From the NCBI RefSeq assembly GCF_008710705.1, contig NZ_VYRZ01000002.1, forward strand, positions 310,001 to 374,000: 64,000 bases of DNA, given 5' to 3'. This document shows positions 18,811 to 30,126 of this stretch, one piece after another; position 1 is the stretch's first letter, and the number at the start of each line of letters is the position of its first letter. The notes under the pieces were generated by a model, which had not been told where the DNA came from, did not search any database, and worked only from the letters and a program-made list of their open reading frames with translations. The position numbers and the translations under genes were made by a program. The stretch comes from Microbacterium radiodurans (GTDB lineage: Bacteria > Actinomycetota > Actinomycetes > Actinomycetales > Microbacteriaceae).

Positions 18811-19200
18811 CTAGCTTACTACATCGTCGGACGTGCTCCCGACCACGGCGAGCTCCACGGGGATGACCGGGCAGTCCTTCCACAGGCGCTCGAGCCCGTA
18901 GTAGATCCGCTCCTCGTCGTGGAAGACGTGGACGACGAGGTCACCGAAGTCGATCAGCACCCAGCGCGACTCGGTGCGGCCCTCACGGCGCAGACGCTTG
19001 TGACCGGCCTCGAGCATTGCCTCCTCGACCGCGTCCGCGATCGCGGCGACGTTCCGCTCGCTGCTGCCGCTGACGAGCAGGAACGCGTCGACCAGGGGCA
19101 GCGGCTGCGACACGTCCAGGGCGACGAGGTCCTCGCCTCCCTTGCTGTCGGCGGCCGCGGCGGCGATGCCGACCATCTCGATGACTGCGGGTGATGACAT
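18811..19200 (-). CDS. rsfS: ribosome silencing factor
   Basis: 129 aa RsfS/Iojap protein, which binds L14 on the 50S subunit and blocks subunit joining in starvation. Core motifs are FLLVSGSSERNVAAIADAVEEAM and the C-terminal WVLIDFGDLVVHVFHDEERIYYGLERLWKDCP. The start is preceded by AGGAGTG. It follows the 438-aa gene after only 3 bases and is the last protein gene of the nadD unit. Confidence 0.96.
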   Translation of the reverse strand: MSSPAVIEMVGIAAAAADSKGGEDLVALDVSQPLPLVDAFLLVSGSSERNVAAIADAVEEAMLEAGHKRLRREGRTESRWVLIDFGDLVVHVFHDEERIYYGLERLWKDCPVIPVELAVVGSTSDDVVS

Positions 19201-19203
19201 GAC

Positions 19204-20520
19204 TTACACTCCTGTGGCCAGCGCGTAGATGAGGACGCCCACCAGCGCGGCGGCGAGCACGCCGGCCGTGATGGCAAGGGCGAACATCCAGCGACTGCCC
19301 TTCTCCGGCGCCGGCGGACGGATGACGTCCTCGGCGCTCTTGATCGTGGAGATCGCCGCGCTCGCGGCGATCGGTGTGGGTGACGAGGACGCGGGGAGCT
19401 CGCCGTCGATGAGAACGGCGTCCACCTCCTTGCCGTCGGCGGAACCGGGCACGACGCCCGTCGAGCCGTAGTTCTCGGGAAGCGCGAAAGTCCCCGTGAT
19501 GAGCACTTCGCCCGTCGCGGTCACCGGGGCGACGAGGGGTCCGTCATCCGGCGACTGCGTGAGGATGAGCGCGTTCGGCGCGGTGAACGCGCCGGTCGCG
19601 GCAGCGCTGCGGGAGATCAGCTGGTCGAAGGACGCCGGCACGTCCCCCCCGGGCGCGGCGGCGATGTCTCCGCTCAGCAGGGCGGCACCGAGATCCTCGG
19701 AGACCACGTGGCGCTCTTCGTCGACATCGTCTTCGGCCGGCACCGGCTCGTCGTCGAGGATCGTCGGCTCGCGCTCCGCTGCCTCGCCGTCGTCGGCCAC
19801 GGTGGACTCGACGTCGGCTGCCGTGCGCTCGTCTCCGGCGACGATCGGTTCGTCCTCGTCGGACGCGTCCTCACCCTCGCCGGACGACCCGGAGAGCAGC
19901 TCGTCGACGCTCTCGACGTTCTCGTCGGTGTTGTCGCTCTCGTCGGTCTCGACGCTCTCGTCGGTCTCGACGCTCTCGTCGGTCTCGACGCTCTCGTCGG
20001 TCTCGACGCTCTCGTCGGTCTCGACGCTCTCGTCGGTCTCGACGCTCTCGTCGGTCTCGACGCTCTCGTCGGTGTCTTTGCTCTGGTCCGCGCTGTCGTC
20101 GCCGGCGACCGCGAGCCGGTCGGCGGCATCCGCCTCCGCCGCCTCCGGCGCGATGATGGGGACCGAGGCGGTTCGGATCTTCTCCTGCTGACGGGCCTGA
20201 CGACGCGTGAGGGCGGGCGAACCGAGGTCGACCGAGGGGTCGAACACGGGAACATCGGCGATCACGGCATCGTCGGCGGGACGCGGCAGCGGAGCCGACG
20301 GTGCGGGTGTCGCTCCCGCCTCGCTCCGACCGCCGGCGAGATCGTCGCCGCGGGAGCCGTCGCTGTCCGCACCCTGGGCCGAGGCGTCGGCATCGGCCTG
20401 TTCCGGATCGCCCATGATGATGGGCGTCGACGCGGTGTTGCGCAGTTCGCGCAGCTGCCGACGGGTGAGCTGGGGAGACGACGGTGGCTGGTGCTCGTTC
20501 TCGTTCTCGTTCTCGCTCAT
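19204..20520 (-). CDS. acidic tail-anchored membrane protein, unknown function
   Basis: 438 aa, not recognised. The N-terminus is polar and disordered with a twice-used motif: [18 protein letters not shown] at about 19-36 and [20 protein letters not shown] at about 106-125. Then comes a strongly acidic stretch with seven VETDES repeats (about 154-195) and more Asp/Glu. About 300-405 looks folded ([38 protein letters not shown]), and a single membrane helix at 414-436 ends the protein, so the bulk probably faces the cytoplasm. Its start overlaps the nadD stop by 4 bases and its end is 3 bases from rsfS, implying coupled translation. Confidence 0.85.
   Translation of the reverse strand: MSENENENEHQPPSSPQLTRRQLRELRNTASTPIIMGDPEQADADASAQGADSDGSRGDDLAGGRSEAGATPAPSAPLPRPADDAVIADVPVFDPSVDLGSPALTRRQARQQEKIRTASVPIIAPEAAEADAADRLAVAGDDSADQSKDTDESVETDESVETDESVETDESVETDESVETDESVETDESVETDESDNTDENVESVDELLSGSSGEGEDASDEDEPIVAGDERTAADVESTVADDGEAAEREPTILDDEPVPAEDDVDEERHVVSEDLGAALLSGDIAAAPGGDVPASFDQLISRSAAATGAFTAPNALILTQSPDDGPLVAPVTATGEVLITGTFALPENYGSTGVVPGSADGKEVDAVLIDGELPASSSPTPIAASAAISTIKSAEDVIRPPAPEKGSRWMFALAITAGVLAAALVGVLIYALATGV
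19936..20061 (-). repeat. seven perfect 18-bp tandem repeats coding VETDES
   Basis: Seven identical copies of an 18-base unit with degenerate flanking copies on both sides. Identity at third codon positions shows recent expansion, so copy number may differ between strains. Confidence 0.95.
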
Positions 20521-21113
20521 GCCTTACTCCGATAGAGATGGTGCTTCGCAATGTATTGGACGACCCCGTCGGGAACGAGGTACCACACCGGGTGACCGCG
20601 TCCGACGCGCGCCCGGCAATCGGTCGAGGAGATCGCGAGCGCGGGGATCTCGAGAAGACTCACGTCCTCGCTGGGGAGGCCTGCGCTGCTCAGGGTGTGC
20701 CCGGGGCGGGAGACCGCCACGAAATGCGCGAGTTCCCAGAGCTCATCATGGTCCCTCCAGCTGAGAATCTGCGCGATCGCATCGGCTCCGGTGATGAAGA
20801 AGAAGTCGGCGTCGGGCCGCTGCGCCTTCAGATCGCGGAGTGTGTCGATCGTGTAGGTGGGCCCGTCGCGGTCGATGTCGACCCGACTGACCGTGAACAT
20901 CGGGTTGGATGCCGTCGCGATCACCGTCATGAGATAGCGATCCTCGCCCGGAGAGACGAACGACTTCTGCCAAGGCGTACCGGTCGGCACGAAGACGACC
21001 TCGTCGAGATCGAAGGACTGCGCCACCTCGCTCGCGGCCACGAGGTGACCGTGGTGGATCGGGTCGAACGTGCCGCCCATCACGCCGATGCGCGGCGCAC
21101 GTGTTCCCGTCAT
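20517..21113 (-). CDS. nadD: nicotinate-nucleotide adenylyltransferase
   Basis: 198 aa, typical length. It adenylates nicotinate mononucleotide in NAD synthesis. [15 protein letters not shown] near residue 10 holds the nucleotidyltransferase HxGH site, and [10 protein letters not shown] near residue 165 is the ISSTxxR motif. The gene is 10 bases from a small membrane-protein gene upstream and overlaps the next gene by 4 bases. obgE-proBA-nadD-rsfS order is usual for actinobacteria. Confidence 0.96.
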   Translation of the reverse strand: MTGTRAPRIGVMGGTFDPIHHGHLVAASEVAQSFDLDEVVFVPTGTPWQKSFVSPGEDRYLMTVIATASNPMFTVSRVDIDRDGPTYTIDTLRDLKAQRPDADFFFITGADAIAQILSWRDHDELWELAHFVAVSRPGHTLSSAGLPSEDVSLLEIPALAISSTDCRARVGRGHPVWYLVPDGVVQYIAKHHLYRSKA

Positions 21114-21123
21114 GGATGCGACC

Positions 21124-21351
21124 TCAGTGGTGGCCGTTCCCCGACTGCGTGAGCTGCGGCGCGTGCTTCGCGGCGTAGGCCTCGGCCTTGCCCGCGTGGC
21201 GGTTGGACACGTTGCGGTACGACAGGGTGACGAGACCGAGGCTCAGGAAGATCACGAGCGCGATCACTCCGAAGATCATCGTCTCCGCCTGCACATTGCC
21301 GTGGTGCTCGGTCTGCTCAGCGGCGATGGCGGCGATCGTGGCGAGGGTCAT
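21124..21351 (-). CDS. small membrane protein, unknown function
   Basis: 75 aa. A short acidic/His N-terminus ([13 protein letters not shown]) precedes one membrane helix at about 26-46 ([19 protein letters not shown]) and a basic, His-rich tail. It carries ACGGAG before the ATG, and TAAACT near 21390-21395 could be its -10. The function is unknown; its place directly before nadD suggests a conserved membrane-associated partner of this unit. Confidence 0.8.
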   Translation of the reverse strand: MTLATIAAIAAEQTEHHGNVQAETMIFGVIALVIFLSLGLVTLSYRNVSNRHAGKAEAYAAKHAPQLTQSGNGHH

Positions 21352-21400
21352 CGGGGCTCCGTTCGGTTTCGCGCGGCGGCGCTCGTCCTAGTTTAGGCGG

Positions 21401-22660
21401 TCAGGCGCGGGTCTGCCCGGCGCCGCGCGCGAGCCACTTCGTGCTGGTCAATTCGGGAAGGCCCATCGGCCCACGGGCGTGCAGCTTCTGCGTCGAGATG
21501 CCGACCTCGGCACCGAAGCCGAACTCGCCGCCGTCCGTGAAGCGCGTCGAGGCGTTCGCCATGACGACAGCGGCATCCACCTCTGCGAGGAAGCGCTCCG
21601 CGTTGCCGTCGTCGGCGGTGATGATCGACTCGGTGTGCATCGTCGAATACCGGCGGATGTGCGCCAGCGCCTCGTCGAGATCGTCCACGACGCGCATCGA
21701 GAGGTCGAGGCTCATGTGCTCGGTCCCCCAATCCGCGTCGACGGCCGGGACGGCGTCCGGCACGAGTCGCTGCACCTCGGCGTCGCCGTGCACCGTCGCA
21801 CCCGCCTCGACCAGGGCGCCGGCGACGGCGGGGATGAGCCGCTCCGCGGCCGCGCGCACGACGAGGACGGTCTCCACCGCGTTGCAGACGCTCGGGCGCT
21901 GGACCTTCGCGTTGACGACGATGTCGCGTGCCCAGTCGAGGGGGGCCGATTCGTCGAGCACGATGTGCACGACACCCGCGCCGGTCTCGATGACCGGCAC
22001 GGTCGACTCCGTCACGACGGTCTCGATCAGCTGCGCGCTTCCCCGCGGCACGAGGACATCGACCAGTCCGCGCGCGCGCATCAGCGCGCGAGCGCCCTCG
22101 CGCCCGAAGTCGTCGACCGTCTGGATGCCGTCGGGATCCACGCCTTCGCTCTCGAGCGCGGAGCGCATCGCGCGGACGAGAGCGGCGTTCGTCTCGAGCG
22201 CCGCCGACCCGCCGCGCAGCGCCACCGCGTTGCCCGAGCGCAGCGCCAGCGCCGTGATGTCGACGGTGACGTTCGGACGCGCCTCGTAGATGGACGCGAC
22301 GACGCCGAACGGCACCGACACCTTCTGGAGCCGCACCCCGCTCGGAAGGAAGCGCTCGTCGATGACCCGACCGACCGGGTCGGGCAGCGCGGCGACGGAG
22401 CGCACCGCGTCCGCGAGGGCGACGATGCGATCACGATTCAGGAGGAGACGATCGCGCAGGCCCGCGGCGATCCCGTCGGCGTCACCGCGTTCGAGATCGA
22501 CCGAGTTCGCGGCGACGATGTCCTCCGACGCGGCGACGATCTCATCCGCGATGCGCGCGAGCACGGCGGCCTTCCGCTCGTCGCTCAGCAGGCCGATCTG
22601 GCGCGCGGCTCGGCGCGCCGCGTGCAGGCGCTCCGAGACGCCGGAGACAACGGTGCTCAT
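21401..22660 (-). CDS. proA: gamma-glutamyl phosphate reductase
   Basis: 419 aa, standard length. It catalyses the second step of proline synthesis with NADPH. Visible are the cofactor/substrate segments EARPNVTVDITALALRSGNAVALRGGSAA and the catalytic-Cys region KVQRPSVCNAVETVLV. A TAGACT -10 at 22667-22672 is six bases before the ATG, so proA has its own probable leaderless promoter in the 23-base gap after proB, in addition to readthrough from obgE-proB. Confidence 0.97.
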   Translation of the reverse strand: MSTVVSGVSERLHAARRAARQIGLLSDERKAAVLARIADEIVAASEDIVAANSVDLERGDADGIAAGLRDRLLLNRDRIVALADAVRSVAALPDPVGRVIDERFLPSGVRLQKVSVPFGVVASIYEARPNVTVDITALALRSGNAVALRGGSAALETNAALVRAMRSALESEGVDPDGIQTVDDFGREGARALMRARGLVDVLVPRGSAQLIETVVTESTVPVIETGAGVVHIVLDESAPLDWARDIVVNAKVQRPSVCNAVETVLVVRAAAERLIPAVAGALVEAGATVHGDAEVQRLVPDAVPAVDADWGTEHMSLDLSMRVVDDLDEALAHIRRYSTMHTESIITADDGNAERFLAEVDAAVVMANASTRFTDGGEFGFGAEVGISTQKLHARGPMGLPELTSTKWLARGAGQTRA

Positions 22661-22683
22661 GGCCCCAGTCTAGTGACGGCGGT

Positions 22684-25109
<2,426 letters not shown>

Positions 25110-25367
25110 TTACTCGGCGGCCGCCACGATGTTGACGACCTTGCGGCCGCCCTTCGTGCCGAACTCGACAGCGCCCGCCGCGAGAGCGAACAGCGTGTCG
25201 TCGCCACCGCGGCCGACGTTGGCGCCCGGGTGGAAGTGCGTGCCGCGCTGGCGGACGAGGATCTCGCCGGCGTTGACGGCCTGACCGCCGAAGCGCTTCA
25301 CGCCGAGGCGCTGAGCGTTGGAGTCACGACCGTTGCGGGTGGAGCTTGCGCCCTTTTTGTGTGCCAT
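25110..25367 (-). CDS. rpmA: 50S ribosomal protein L27
   Basis: 85 aa. The N-terminus [28 protein letters not shown] is the L27 signature; this arm reaches the peptidyl transferase centre. There is no N-terminal propeptide of the Firmicutes kind. It follows rplU after 17 bases in the usual rplU-rpmA-obgE order. Confidence 0.98.
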   Translation of the reverse strand: MAHKKGASSTRNGRDSNAQRLGVKRFGGQAVNAGEILVRQRGTHFHPGANVGRGGDDTLFALAAGAVEFGTKGGRKVVNIVAAAE

Positions 25368-25384
25368 CTCTGCGTCTCCCTGGC

Positions 25385-25693
25385 TTACTTGATGCCGGTG
25401 ATCTTGACGCGCGTGAGGTCCTGACGGTGGCCCTGGCGCTTCTTGTAGCCGGTCTTGTTCTTGAACTTCTGGATCACGATCTTCGGGCCGCGCTCCTCGC
25501 CGAGGACCTCAGCGGTGACAGTGACCTTCGCGAGCTTGTCGGCGTCGGTCGTCACGGCGTCGCCGTCGACGAGGAGGACGGCGGGAAGCTCGAGCTTGTC
25601 GCCGACCGAGGCCGCCTGACGGTCCAGGACGACGATCGTGCCGACCTCGACCTTTTCCTGACGGCCGCCGGCGCGCACAACTGCGTAAACCAC
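25385..25693 (-). CDS. rplU: 50S ribosomal protein L21
   Basis: 102 aa. It begins [25 protein letters not shown] and ends [15 protein letters not shown], both typical of L21. The GTG at 25693 is chosen because it gives the family's exact N-terminus; a longer reading frame upstream has no homology and covers the leader. A promoter at 25849-25877 would give a leader of about 150 nt. Confidence 0.98.
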   Translation of the reverse strand: MVYAVVRAGGRQEKVEVGTIVVLDRQAASVGDKLELPAVLLVDGDAVTTDADKLAKVTVTAEVLGEERGPKIVIQKFKNKTGYKKRQGHRQDLTRVKITGIK

Positions 25694-25741
25694 TTCACAC
25701 CTGTTTCTTCTGTGGAGCGCTCGGCTCCGATTGTCTTTGCG

Positions 25742-25770
25742 AGACTCTGTCCGTGCAGGACGGGGAAGTC
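25742..25770 (-). promoter_or_regulatory. structured leader hairpin before rplU
   Basis: In the transcribed leader, AGACT pairs with AGTCT (25766-25770 with 25742-25746) enclosing GTCC/GGAC around TGCAC. It is 50 bases before rplU. L21 leaders are known in some bacteria; I cannot match this to a named class. Confidence 0.4.
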
Positions 25771-25848
25771 TTGGTGCCGACGACCACAGCCGTCCTGTAC
25801 GAGTCGATCCGCGGCCGGAGGCCGGCGAACTCGGTGCACCAAGGGTCC

Positions 25849-25877
25849 ACTTTACCGGATGCCGCGACATCCGGCAA
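25849..25877 (-). promoter_or_regulatory. promoter of rplU-rpmA
   Basis: -35 TTGCCG (25872-25877), 17-base spacer, -10 TAAAGT (25849-25854) on the minus strand. This is the best-spaced sigma-70-like promoter in the window, and the spacer is itself a palindrome (GGATG.CGCG.CATCC). Confidence 0.75.
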
Positions 25878-25939
25878 AAGCTCGCCCGGGTGTGTCGCGG
25901 GCCGCCCGATGTCCCGCCTCGCGTTCGTAGGATCGGAGG

Positions 25940-26212
25940 GTGGCCATCCTCATCGACGCACCCCGGTGGCCGGCGCACGGTCGGCTGTGGTCGCACCTGG
26001 TCAGCGACACCAGCCTCGATGAGCTGCACGCATTCGCTCGCGCGCACGATCTCCCCGGCCGCAGCTTCGATCTCGATCACTACGACGTGCCCGACGCCGC
26101 CTTCGACCGTCTCGTGGCCGGCGGGGCGGAGTTCGTCTCCGGAGGTGAGCTCGTGCGGCGGCTCATCGGCTCGGGACTCCGCATCACGGCACGCGAACGC
26201 CGCGGGCGCTGA
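25940..26212 (+). CDS. DUF4031 domain protein
   Basis: 90 aa. The whole protein matches the small actinobacterial DUF4031 type: [32 protein letters not shown], then [33 protein letters not shown]. Function unknown. TAGGAT at 25928-25933 lies six bases before the GTG (leaderless). Divergent from rplU; its 3' end forms half of a terminator shared with rne. Confidence 0.88.
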   Translation: MAILIDAPRWPAHGRLWSHLVSDTSLDELHAFARAHDLPGRSFDLDHYDVPDAAFDRLVAGGAEFVSGGELVRRLIGSGLRITARERRGR

Positions 26213-26232
26213 TCGCGCACCCGCGGCGTTCG
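26194..26232. terminator. bidirectional terminator between DUF4031 gene and rne
   Basis: A perfect 13-bp stem (26194-26206 with 26220-26232) spans the stop codon of the DUF4031 gene and ends 8 bases from the rne stop, serving both convergent genes. Confidence 0.75.
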
Positions 26233-26239
26233 ACGGCGA

Positions 26240-28756
26240 TCAGTTCTCGGTCGCGGGTGCGGTGGAGACCGGCGTACCGCTCAGTCCGGCGGTGGTGACG
26301 CGACGACGGCCGCGCCCCTGACCGGGCGCCTTGGGCTCGGGCAGCGCGTTGAGCACCGAGTCCAGGAGCAGATCCTTCTCCGTGCGCGGCGTCTTCGGCT
26401 CGGTCTTCTTGCGCCGCGGCTTCTTGGGCCGCTCCGCGGGAGCCTGCTCGGCCTCGACGACGACGGGCGCGTCGGTCGCGGCATCCTCGATCGCCGACGG
26501 ATGGATCGTCGAGGCGGCGATCTGGGCGAGCGCGCTCTTCGCACCTTCGGTGATCGTGTGCGTGCCGCCGCCCGCGGGCGCAGCCGCCGGAGCGTTGCCG
26601 CGGCCGCCGCGACGGCCGGAGCCGTTGCCGTTCTGAGACGAAGGACCACGGTGCTTCACGACCGGATCGTGGTGCACGATGACCCCCCGGCCGGCGCAGA
26701 CGTCGCACGCCTCGCTGAAGGTCTCCAGGAGACCCAGCCCGAGCTTCTTGCGGGTCATCTGGACGAGACCCAGCGACGTCACCTCCGCGACCTGGTGCTT
26801 CGTCCGGTCGCGGCTCAGGCATTCGATCAGTCGCCGCAGGACGAGGTCGCGGTTGGACTCGAGCACCATGTCGATGAAGTCGACGACGATGATGCCGCCG
26901 ATGTCGCGAAGCCGGAGCTGTCGCACGATCTCCTCGGCCGCCTCCAGGTTGTTCTTCGTGACCGTCTCCTCGAGGTTGCCGCCCGAGCCGACGAACTTGC
27001 CGGTGTTCACGTCGACGACCGTCATGGCCTCGGTTCGGTCGATGACGAGTGATCCACCCGACGGCAGCCAGACCTTCCGGTCGAGCGCCTTCTCGATCTG
27101 CTCCGTGACGCGGAACGCGTCGAAGGGGTCCTGCTCGTCCTCGTACTTCTCGATGCGCTCGAGCAGGTCGGGCGCGACGCCCGTGAGGTAGGCGGTGATG
27201 GTGGCGTGCGCGTCATCGCCCTGGATGAGCATGCGCGAGAAGTCCTCGTTGAACACGTCGCGGACGATCTTGACGAGGAGGTCGGGCTCGCTGTGCAGCA
27301 GCGCGGGCGCCTGCTGCTTCTCGACCTGCGAGCTGATGTGCTCCCACTGCGACGTCAGACGCTGCACGTCGCGGGTGAGCTGCTCCTCGGTCGCGCCCTC
27401 CGCGGCCGTGCGGACGATGACGCCGCTCGATTCGGGCAGCACCTCCTTGAGGATGCGCTTGAGGCGCGCGCGCTCGGTGTCGGGGAGCTTCCGCGAGATG
27501 CCGTTCATGGCGCCGCCGGGGACGTACACGAGGTATCGGCCGGGGAGCGAGATCTGACTGGTCAGGCGTGCGCCCTTGTGCCCGACGGGGTCCTTCGTGA
27601 CCTGCACCAGCACGCGGTCGCCCGACTTCAGCGCGAGTTCGATGCGCCGCGGCTGGTTGCCGGTCTCGACGGCATCCCAGTCGACCTCGCCCGAGTAGAG
27701 CACAGCGTTGCGTCCGCGGCCGATGTCGACGAAGGCCGCCTCCATGCTCGGCAGCACGTTCTGCACGCGGCCGAGGTAGACGTTGCCGATGAGCGACGCG
27801 TCCTGGTTCCGCGCGACGTAGTGCTCCACGAGCACGTTGTCCTCGAGCACGGCGATCTGGATGCGGCCGTTCTTCGAACGCACGATCATGACGCGGTCGA
27901 CGGCCTCGCGGCGTGCGAGGAACTCCGCCTCGGTGACGACCGTGCGGCGACGACCGGCCTCACGGCCGTCGCGGCGACGCTGCTTCTTGGCCTCGAGACG
28001 GGTCGACCCCTTGATGCGCTGGGGCTCGGTGATCAGCTCGACGGCACGCTGGCGGGGCTGCTGCTCGTCGGTGTCTCCCGATCCGCCGCGACGACGGCCG
28101 CGGCGGCGCGAGGACGAGCCGGCGGCGACGCCCGTTCCGGCATCGTCGTCGTCCTCCTCGTCGATCCGTGCGGGAAGCGGCACGACCTCCGGGGCGTAGA
28201 AGTGCAGCGCGGTCGACACGGCCGAGACGAACTCGGCCGGCAGGAGACCGAGCGACACGGCCGTGACCGGCGCCGCCTCCTCCGGAGCGGGCTCATCCGC
28301 GGGAGCGGGCTCCTCCGCGGGAGCGGGCTCCTCCGCGGGAGCGGGCTCCTCCGCGGGAGCGGGCTCATCCGCGGGAGCGGGCTCATCCGCGGGAGCGGGC
28401 TCATCCGCCGGGGCGGGCTCATCCGCGGGAGCGGGCTCATCCGCCGGGGCGGGCTCATCCGCCGGAGCGGGCTCATCCGCCGGAGCGGGCTCCTCCGCCG
28501 GAGCGGGCTCCTCCGCCGGAGCGGGCTCCTCCGCCGGAGCGGGCTCCTCCGCCGGAGCGGGCTCCTCCGCCGGAGCGGGCTCCTCCGCCCGAGCTTCATC
28601 CTGCGGCGCCTCGTCAGCGTCCGTGGCCCGTCCGCTGTCGATGTGCTCCTCGGTGGCGTCGATCGAGGCGACCGCCGCCGCGAGCTCCGCCGCTGCGGGG
28701 TCTACCGGCTCGGCCGGGTTGTCGGACTCATTGACGTCGTTGCGATCATCGGCCAT
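26240..28756 (-). CDS. rne: ribonuclease E/G with long N-terminal acidic repeat domain
   Basis: 838 aa from the ATG at 28756; a start 15 codons upstream is possible but lacks family support. Residues 1-56 are acidic; 57-158 are about 17 units of (E/D)EPAPA; an Arg-rich stretch follows (about 200-240, RRGRRRGG). The catalytic core is conventional: S1 domain about 318-400 (NVYLGRVQNVLPSMEAAFVDIG), DNase-I-like region with VVDVNTGKFVG near 577 and IIVVDFIDM near 625, and a Zn-link type CDVCAGRG near 684. It processes and degrades RNA. Actinobacterial RNase E places its disordered scaffold at the N-terminus as here; the repeat purity is unusual. Confidence 0.93.
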   Translation of the reverse strand: MADDRNDVNESDNPAEPVDPAAAELAAAVASIDATEEHIDSGRATDADEAPQDEARAEEPAPAEEPAPAEEPAPAEEPAPAEEPAPAEEPAPADEPAPADEPAPADEPAPADEPAPADEPAPADEPAPADEPAPAEEPAPAEEPAPAEEPAPADEPAPEEAAPVTAVSLGLLPAEFVSAVSTALHFYAPEVVPLPARIDEEDDDDAGTGVAAGSSSRRRGRRRGGSGDTDEQQPRQRAVELITEPQRIKGSTRLEAKKQRRRDGREAGRRRTVVTEAEFLARREAVDRVMIVRSKNGRIQIAVLEDNVLVEHYVARNQDASLIGNVYLGRVQNVLPSMEAAFVDIGRGRNAVLYSGEVDWDAVETGNQPRRIELALKSGDRVLVQVTKDPVGHKGARLTSQISLPGRYLVYVPGGAMNGISRKLPDTERARLKRILKEVLPESSGVIVRTAAEGATEEQLTRDVQRLTSQWEHISSQVEKQQAPALLHSEPDLLVKIVRDVFNEDFSRMLIQGDDAHATITAYLTGVAPDLLERIEKYEDEQDPFDAFRVTEQIEKALDRKVWLPSGGSLVIDRTEAMTVVDVNTGKFVGSGGNLEETVTKNNLEAAEEIVRQLRLRDIGGIIVVDFIDMVLESNRDLVLRRLIECLSRDRTKHQVAEVTSLGLVQMTRKKLGLGLLETFSEACDVCAGRGVIVHHDPVVKHRGPSSQNGNGSGRRGGRGNAPAAAPAGGGTHTITEGAKSALAQIAASTIHPSAIEDAATDAPVVVEAEQAPAERPKKPRRKKTEPKTPRTEKDLLLDSVLNALPEPKAPGQGRGRRRVTTAGLSGTPVSTAPATEN
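28283..28588 (-). repeat. about 17 tandem 18-bp repeats coding (E/D)EPAPA
   Basis: A block of about 306 bases within rne. Units differ only in the Glu/Asp choice and a few silent sites, grouped in runs of identical variants, as expected for repeated local duplication. Confidence 0.95.
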
Positions 28757-29035
28757 CACTGGCGTACTCCTCTTCGGACGGCACCGCGCGCCATCCGGCA
28801 ATTCTCTGGCGGCGCCGCTCCGGAAGGACGAGCCGCGAACTCACTCGGTGTGCAGCCGGCTCTCGGCGCGGTCTGCGATGGGCATCCGTTGCCCGAAGTC
28901 TCAGCTGATGCGGTTCGCGACGCGGCCGCGATTGTGCATCGACGACCAGTATCGCATCTCGCGCGCCGGAGTGTGGGACCCGCCCGTCTCGGCTCTCTCG
29001 GCGGACGCATCGACGCCGATGGGATAATCGCGATC

Positions 29036-29635
29036 ATGGCCGCTCCCCGCACGCATCACCGACCGGTCGCCCTCGCCATCTGGCTCATCGCCGCCGGTGT
29101 CATCGGGTGGATCGCGGCCTTCGCGCTGACCGCCGAGCGCATCCACCTGCTGCAGAATCCGAGCGATTCGGCATCCTGCGACTTCAACATCGTCGTGCAG
29201 TGCGGCGCCAATCTCGCGTCGCCGCAGGGATCGGTGTTCGGCTTCCCCAATCCGCTGCTCGGACTGACCGGCTGGGTCGCGCCGATCGTGGTGGGTGCGG
29301 CGGTCCTCGCGGGCGCCCGGTTCGCGCGATGGTTCTGGATGCTGTTCTGGGCCGGCATGGCGTTCGCCTTCGGCTTCATCGTGTGGCTGATCTCGCAGAG
29401 CATCTTCTCGATCGGAACGCTCTGCCCGTGGTGCATGGTCACCTGGTTCGTCACGATTCCGAGCTTCTACGCGGTGACGCTGCACCTGCTGCGCTCGGGG
29501 GTCGTCCCCCTCTCGCGCCGCGCCCGCGAGGTCGCGGGCACACTGAGCGGCTGGGTGCCGCTGATGGCCGTGCTCAGCTACGTGGCCATCGCGGTGATTG
29601 CTCAGATCCGCCTCGACTGGCTCAGCTTCCTCTGA
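29036..29635 (+). CDS. vitamin K epoxide reductase family protein
   Basis: 199 aa with about five membrane helices. The catalytic CPWC sits near residue 130 (GTLCPWCMV) and the loop Cys pair appears as CDFNIVVQC near residue 45, the arrangement of bacterial VKOR, which re-oxidises DsbA-type thiol oxidases in disulfide formation. Its fused or neighbouring Dsb partner is not in the window. GATAAT at 29023-29028, seven bases before the ATG, points to a leaderless mRNA. Divergent from rne across a 279-base gap holding no other gene. Confidence 0.92.
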   Translation: MAAPRTHHRPVALAIWLIAAGVIGWIAAFALTAERIHLLQNPSDSASCDFNIVVQCGANLASPQGSVFGFPNPLLGLTGWVAPIVVGAAVLAGARFARWFWMLFWAGMAFAFGFIVWLISQSIFSIGTLCPWCMVTWFVTIPSFYAVTLHLLRSGVVPLSRRAREVAGTLSGWVPLMAVLSYVAIAVIAQIRLDWLSFL

Positions 29636-29646
29636 CCCCACGACAA

Positions 29647-29688
29647 AGCCCGCGAGCCGATCGCGCGATGCGGATCGACTCGCGGGCT
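29647..29688. terminator. bidirectional terminator between VKOR gene and ndk
   Basis: AGCCCGCGAG (29647-29656) pairs with its complement at 29679-29688, with an inner CGATC/GATCG pairing. On the minus strand TTTGTCG follows, so ndk is the better-served gene. Confidence 0.75.
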
Positions 29689-29707
29689 GGATGCCGCGAG
29701 CTGCTCG

Positions 29708-30124
29708 TCAGCCGAACCAGATCCCCAGCTCGCGCGCCGCGGACTCCGGGCTGTCGGAGCCGTGGACGAGGTTCTGCTGGACGGCGAGGCCCCAGTCACG
29801 ACCGAGGTCGCCGCGGACGGTGCCGGGTGCGGCCGTCGTCGGGTCGGTCGTACCGGCGAGGGATCGGAAACCCTCGATGACACGGTTGCCCGCGAGGCGG
29901 ATGGCGACCGACGGGCCGCTCTGCATGAACTCCAGGAGGGGCTCGTAGAACGGCTTGCCCGCGTGCTCGGCGTAGTGCTTCTCGAGGCGTTCGCGGTCGG
30001 GCTCGACCAGACGGATGTCGACCAGGGCGTAGCCCTTCGCCTCGATGCGGGCGAGGATCGCGCCGGTGAGGCCGCGAGCGACGCCGTCGGGCTTGACGAG
30101 GACGAGGGTCTCTTCGGTGGGCAT
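29708..30124 (-). CDS. ndk: nucleoside diphosphate kinase
   Basis: 138 aa, family length. LVLVKPDGVARGL at the N-terminus and NLVHGSDSPESAARELGIWF near the end (the phospho-His loop) are diagnostic. Two in-frame ATGs exist at 30130 and 30124; GGAGA lies seven bases before the second and overlaps the first, so 30124 is preferred. Last gene of the ileS-folC-DUF4233-ndk run, 2 bases after the DUF4233 gene. Confidence 0.97.
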   Translation of the reverse strand: MPTEETLVLVKPDGVARGLTGAILARIEAKGYALVDIRLVEPDRERLEKHYAEHAGKPFYEPLLEFMQSGPSVAIRLAGNRVIEGFRSLAGTTDPTTAAPGTVRGDLGRDWGLAVQQNLVHGSDSPESAARELGIWFG

Positions 30125-30126
30125 GG

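Noticed and set aside
19936..20061. CRISPR array
   Set aside because: Seven 18-bp units are contiguous without spacers and stay in frame inside a gene; the rne block is the same type.
28263..29027. 254-aa GAGSSA repeat protein on the plus strand
   Set aside because: It is the complement of the EPAPA repeat in rne.
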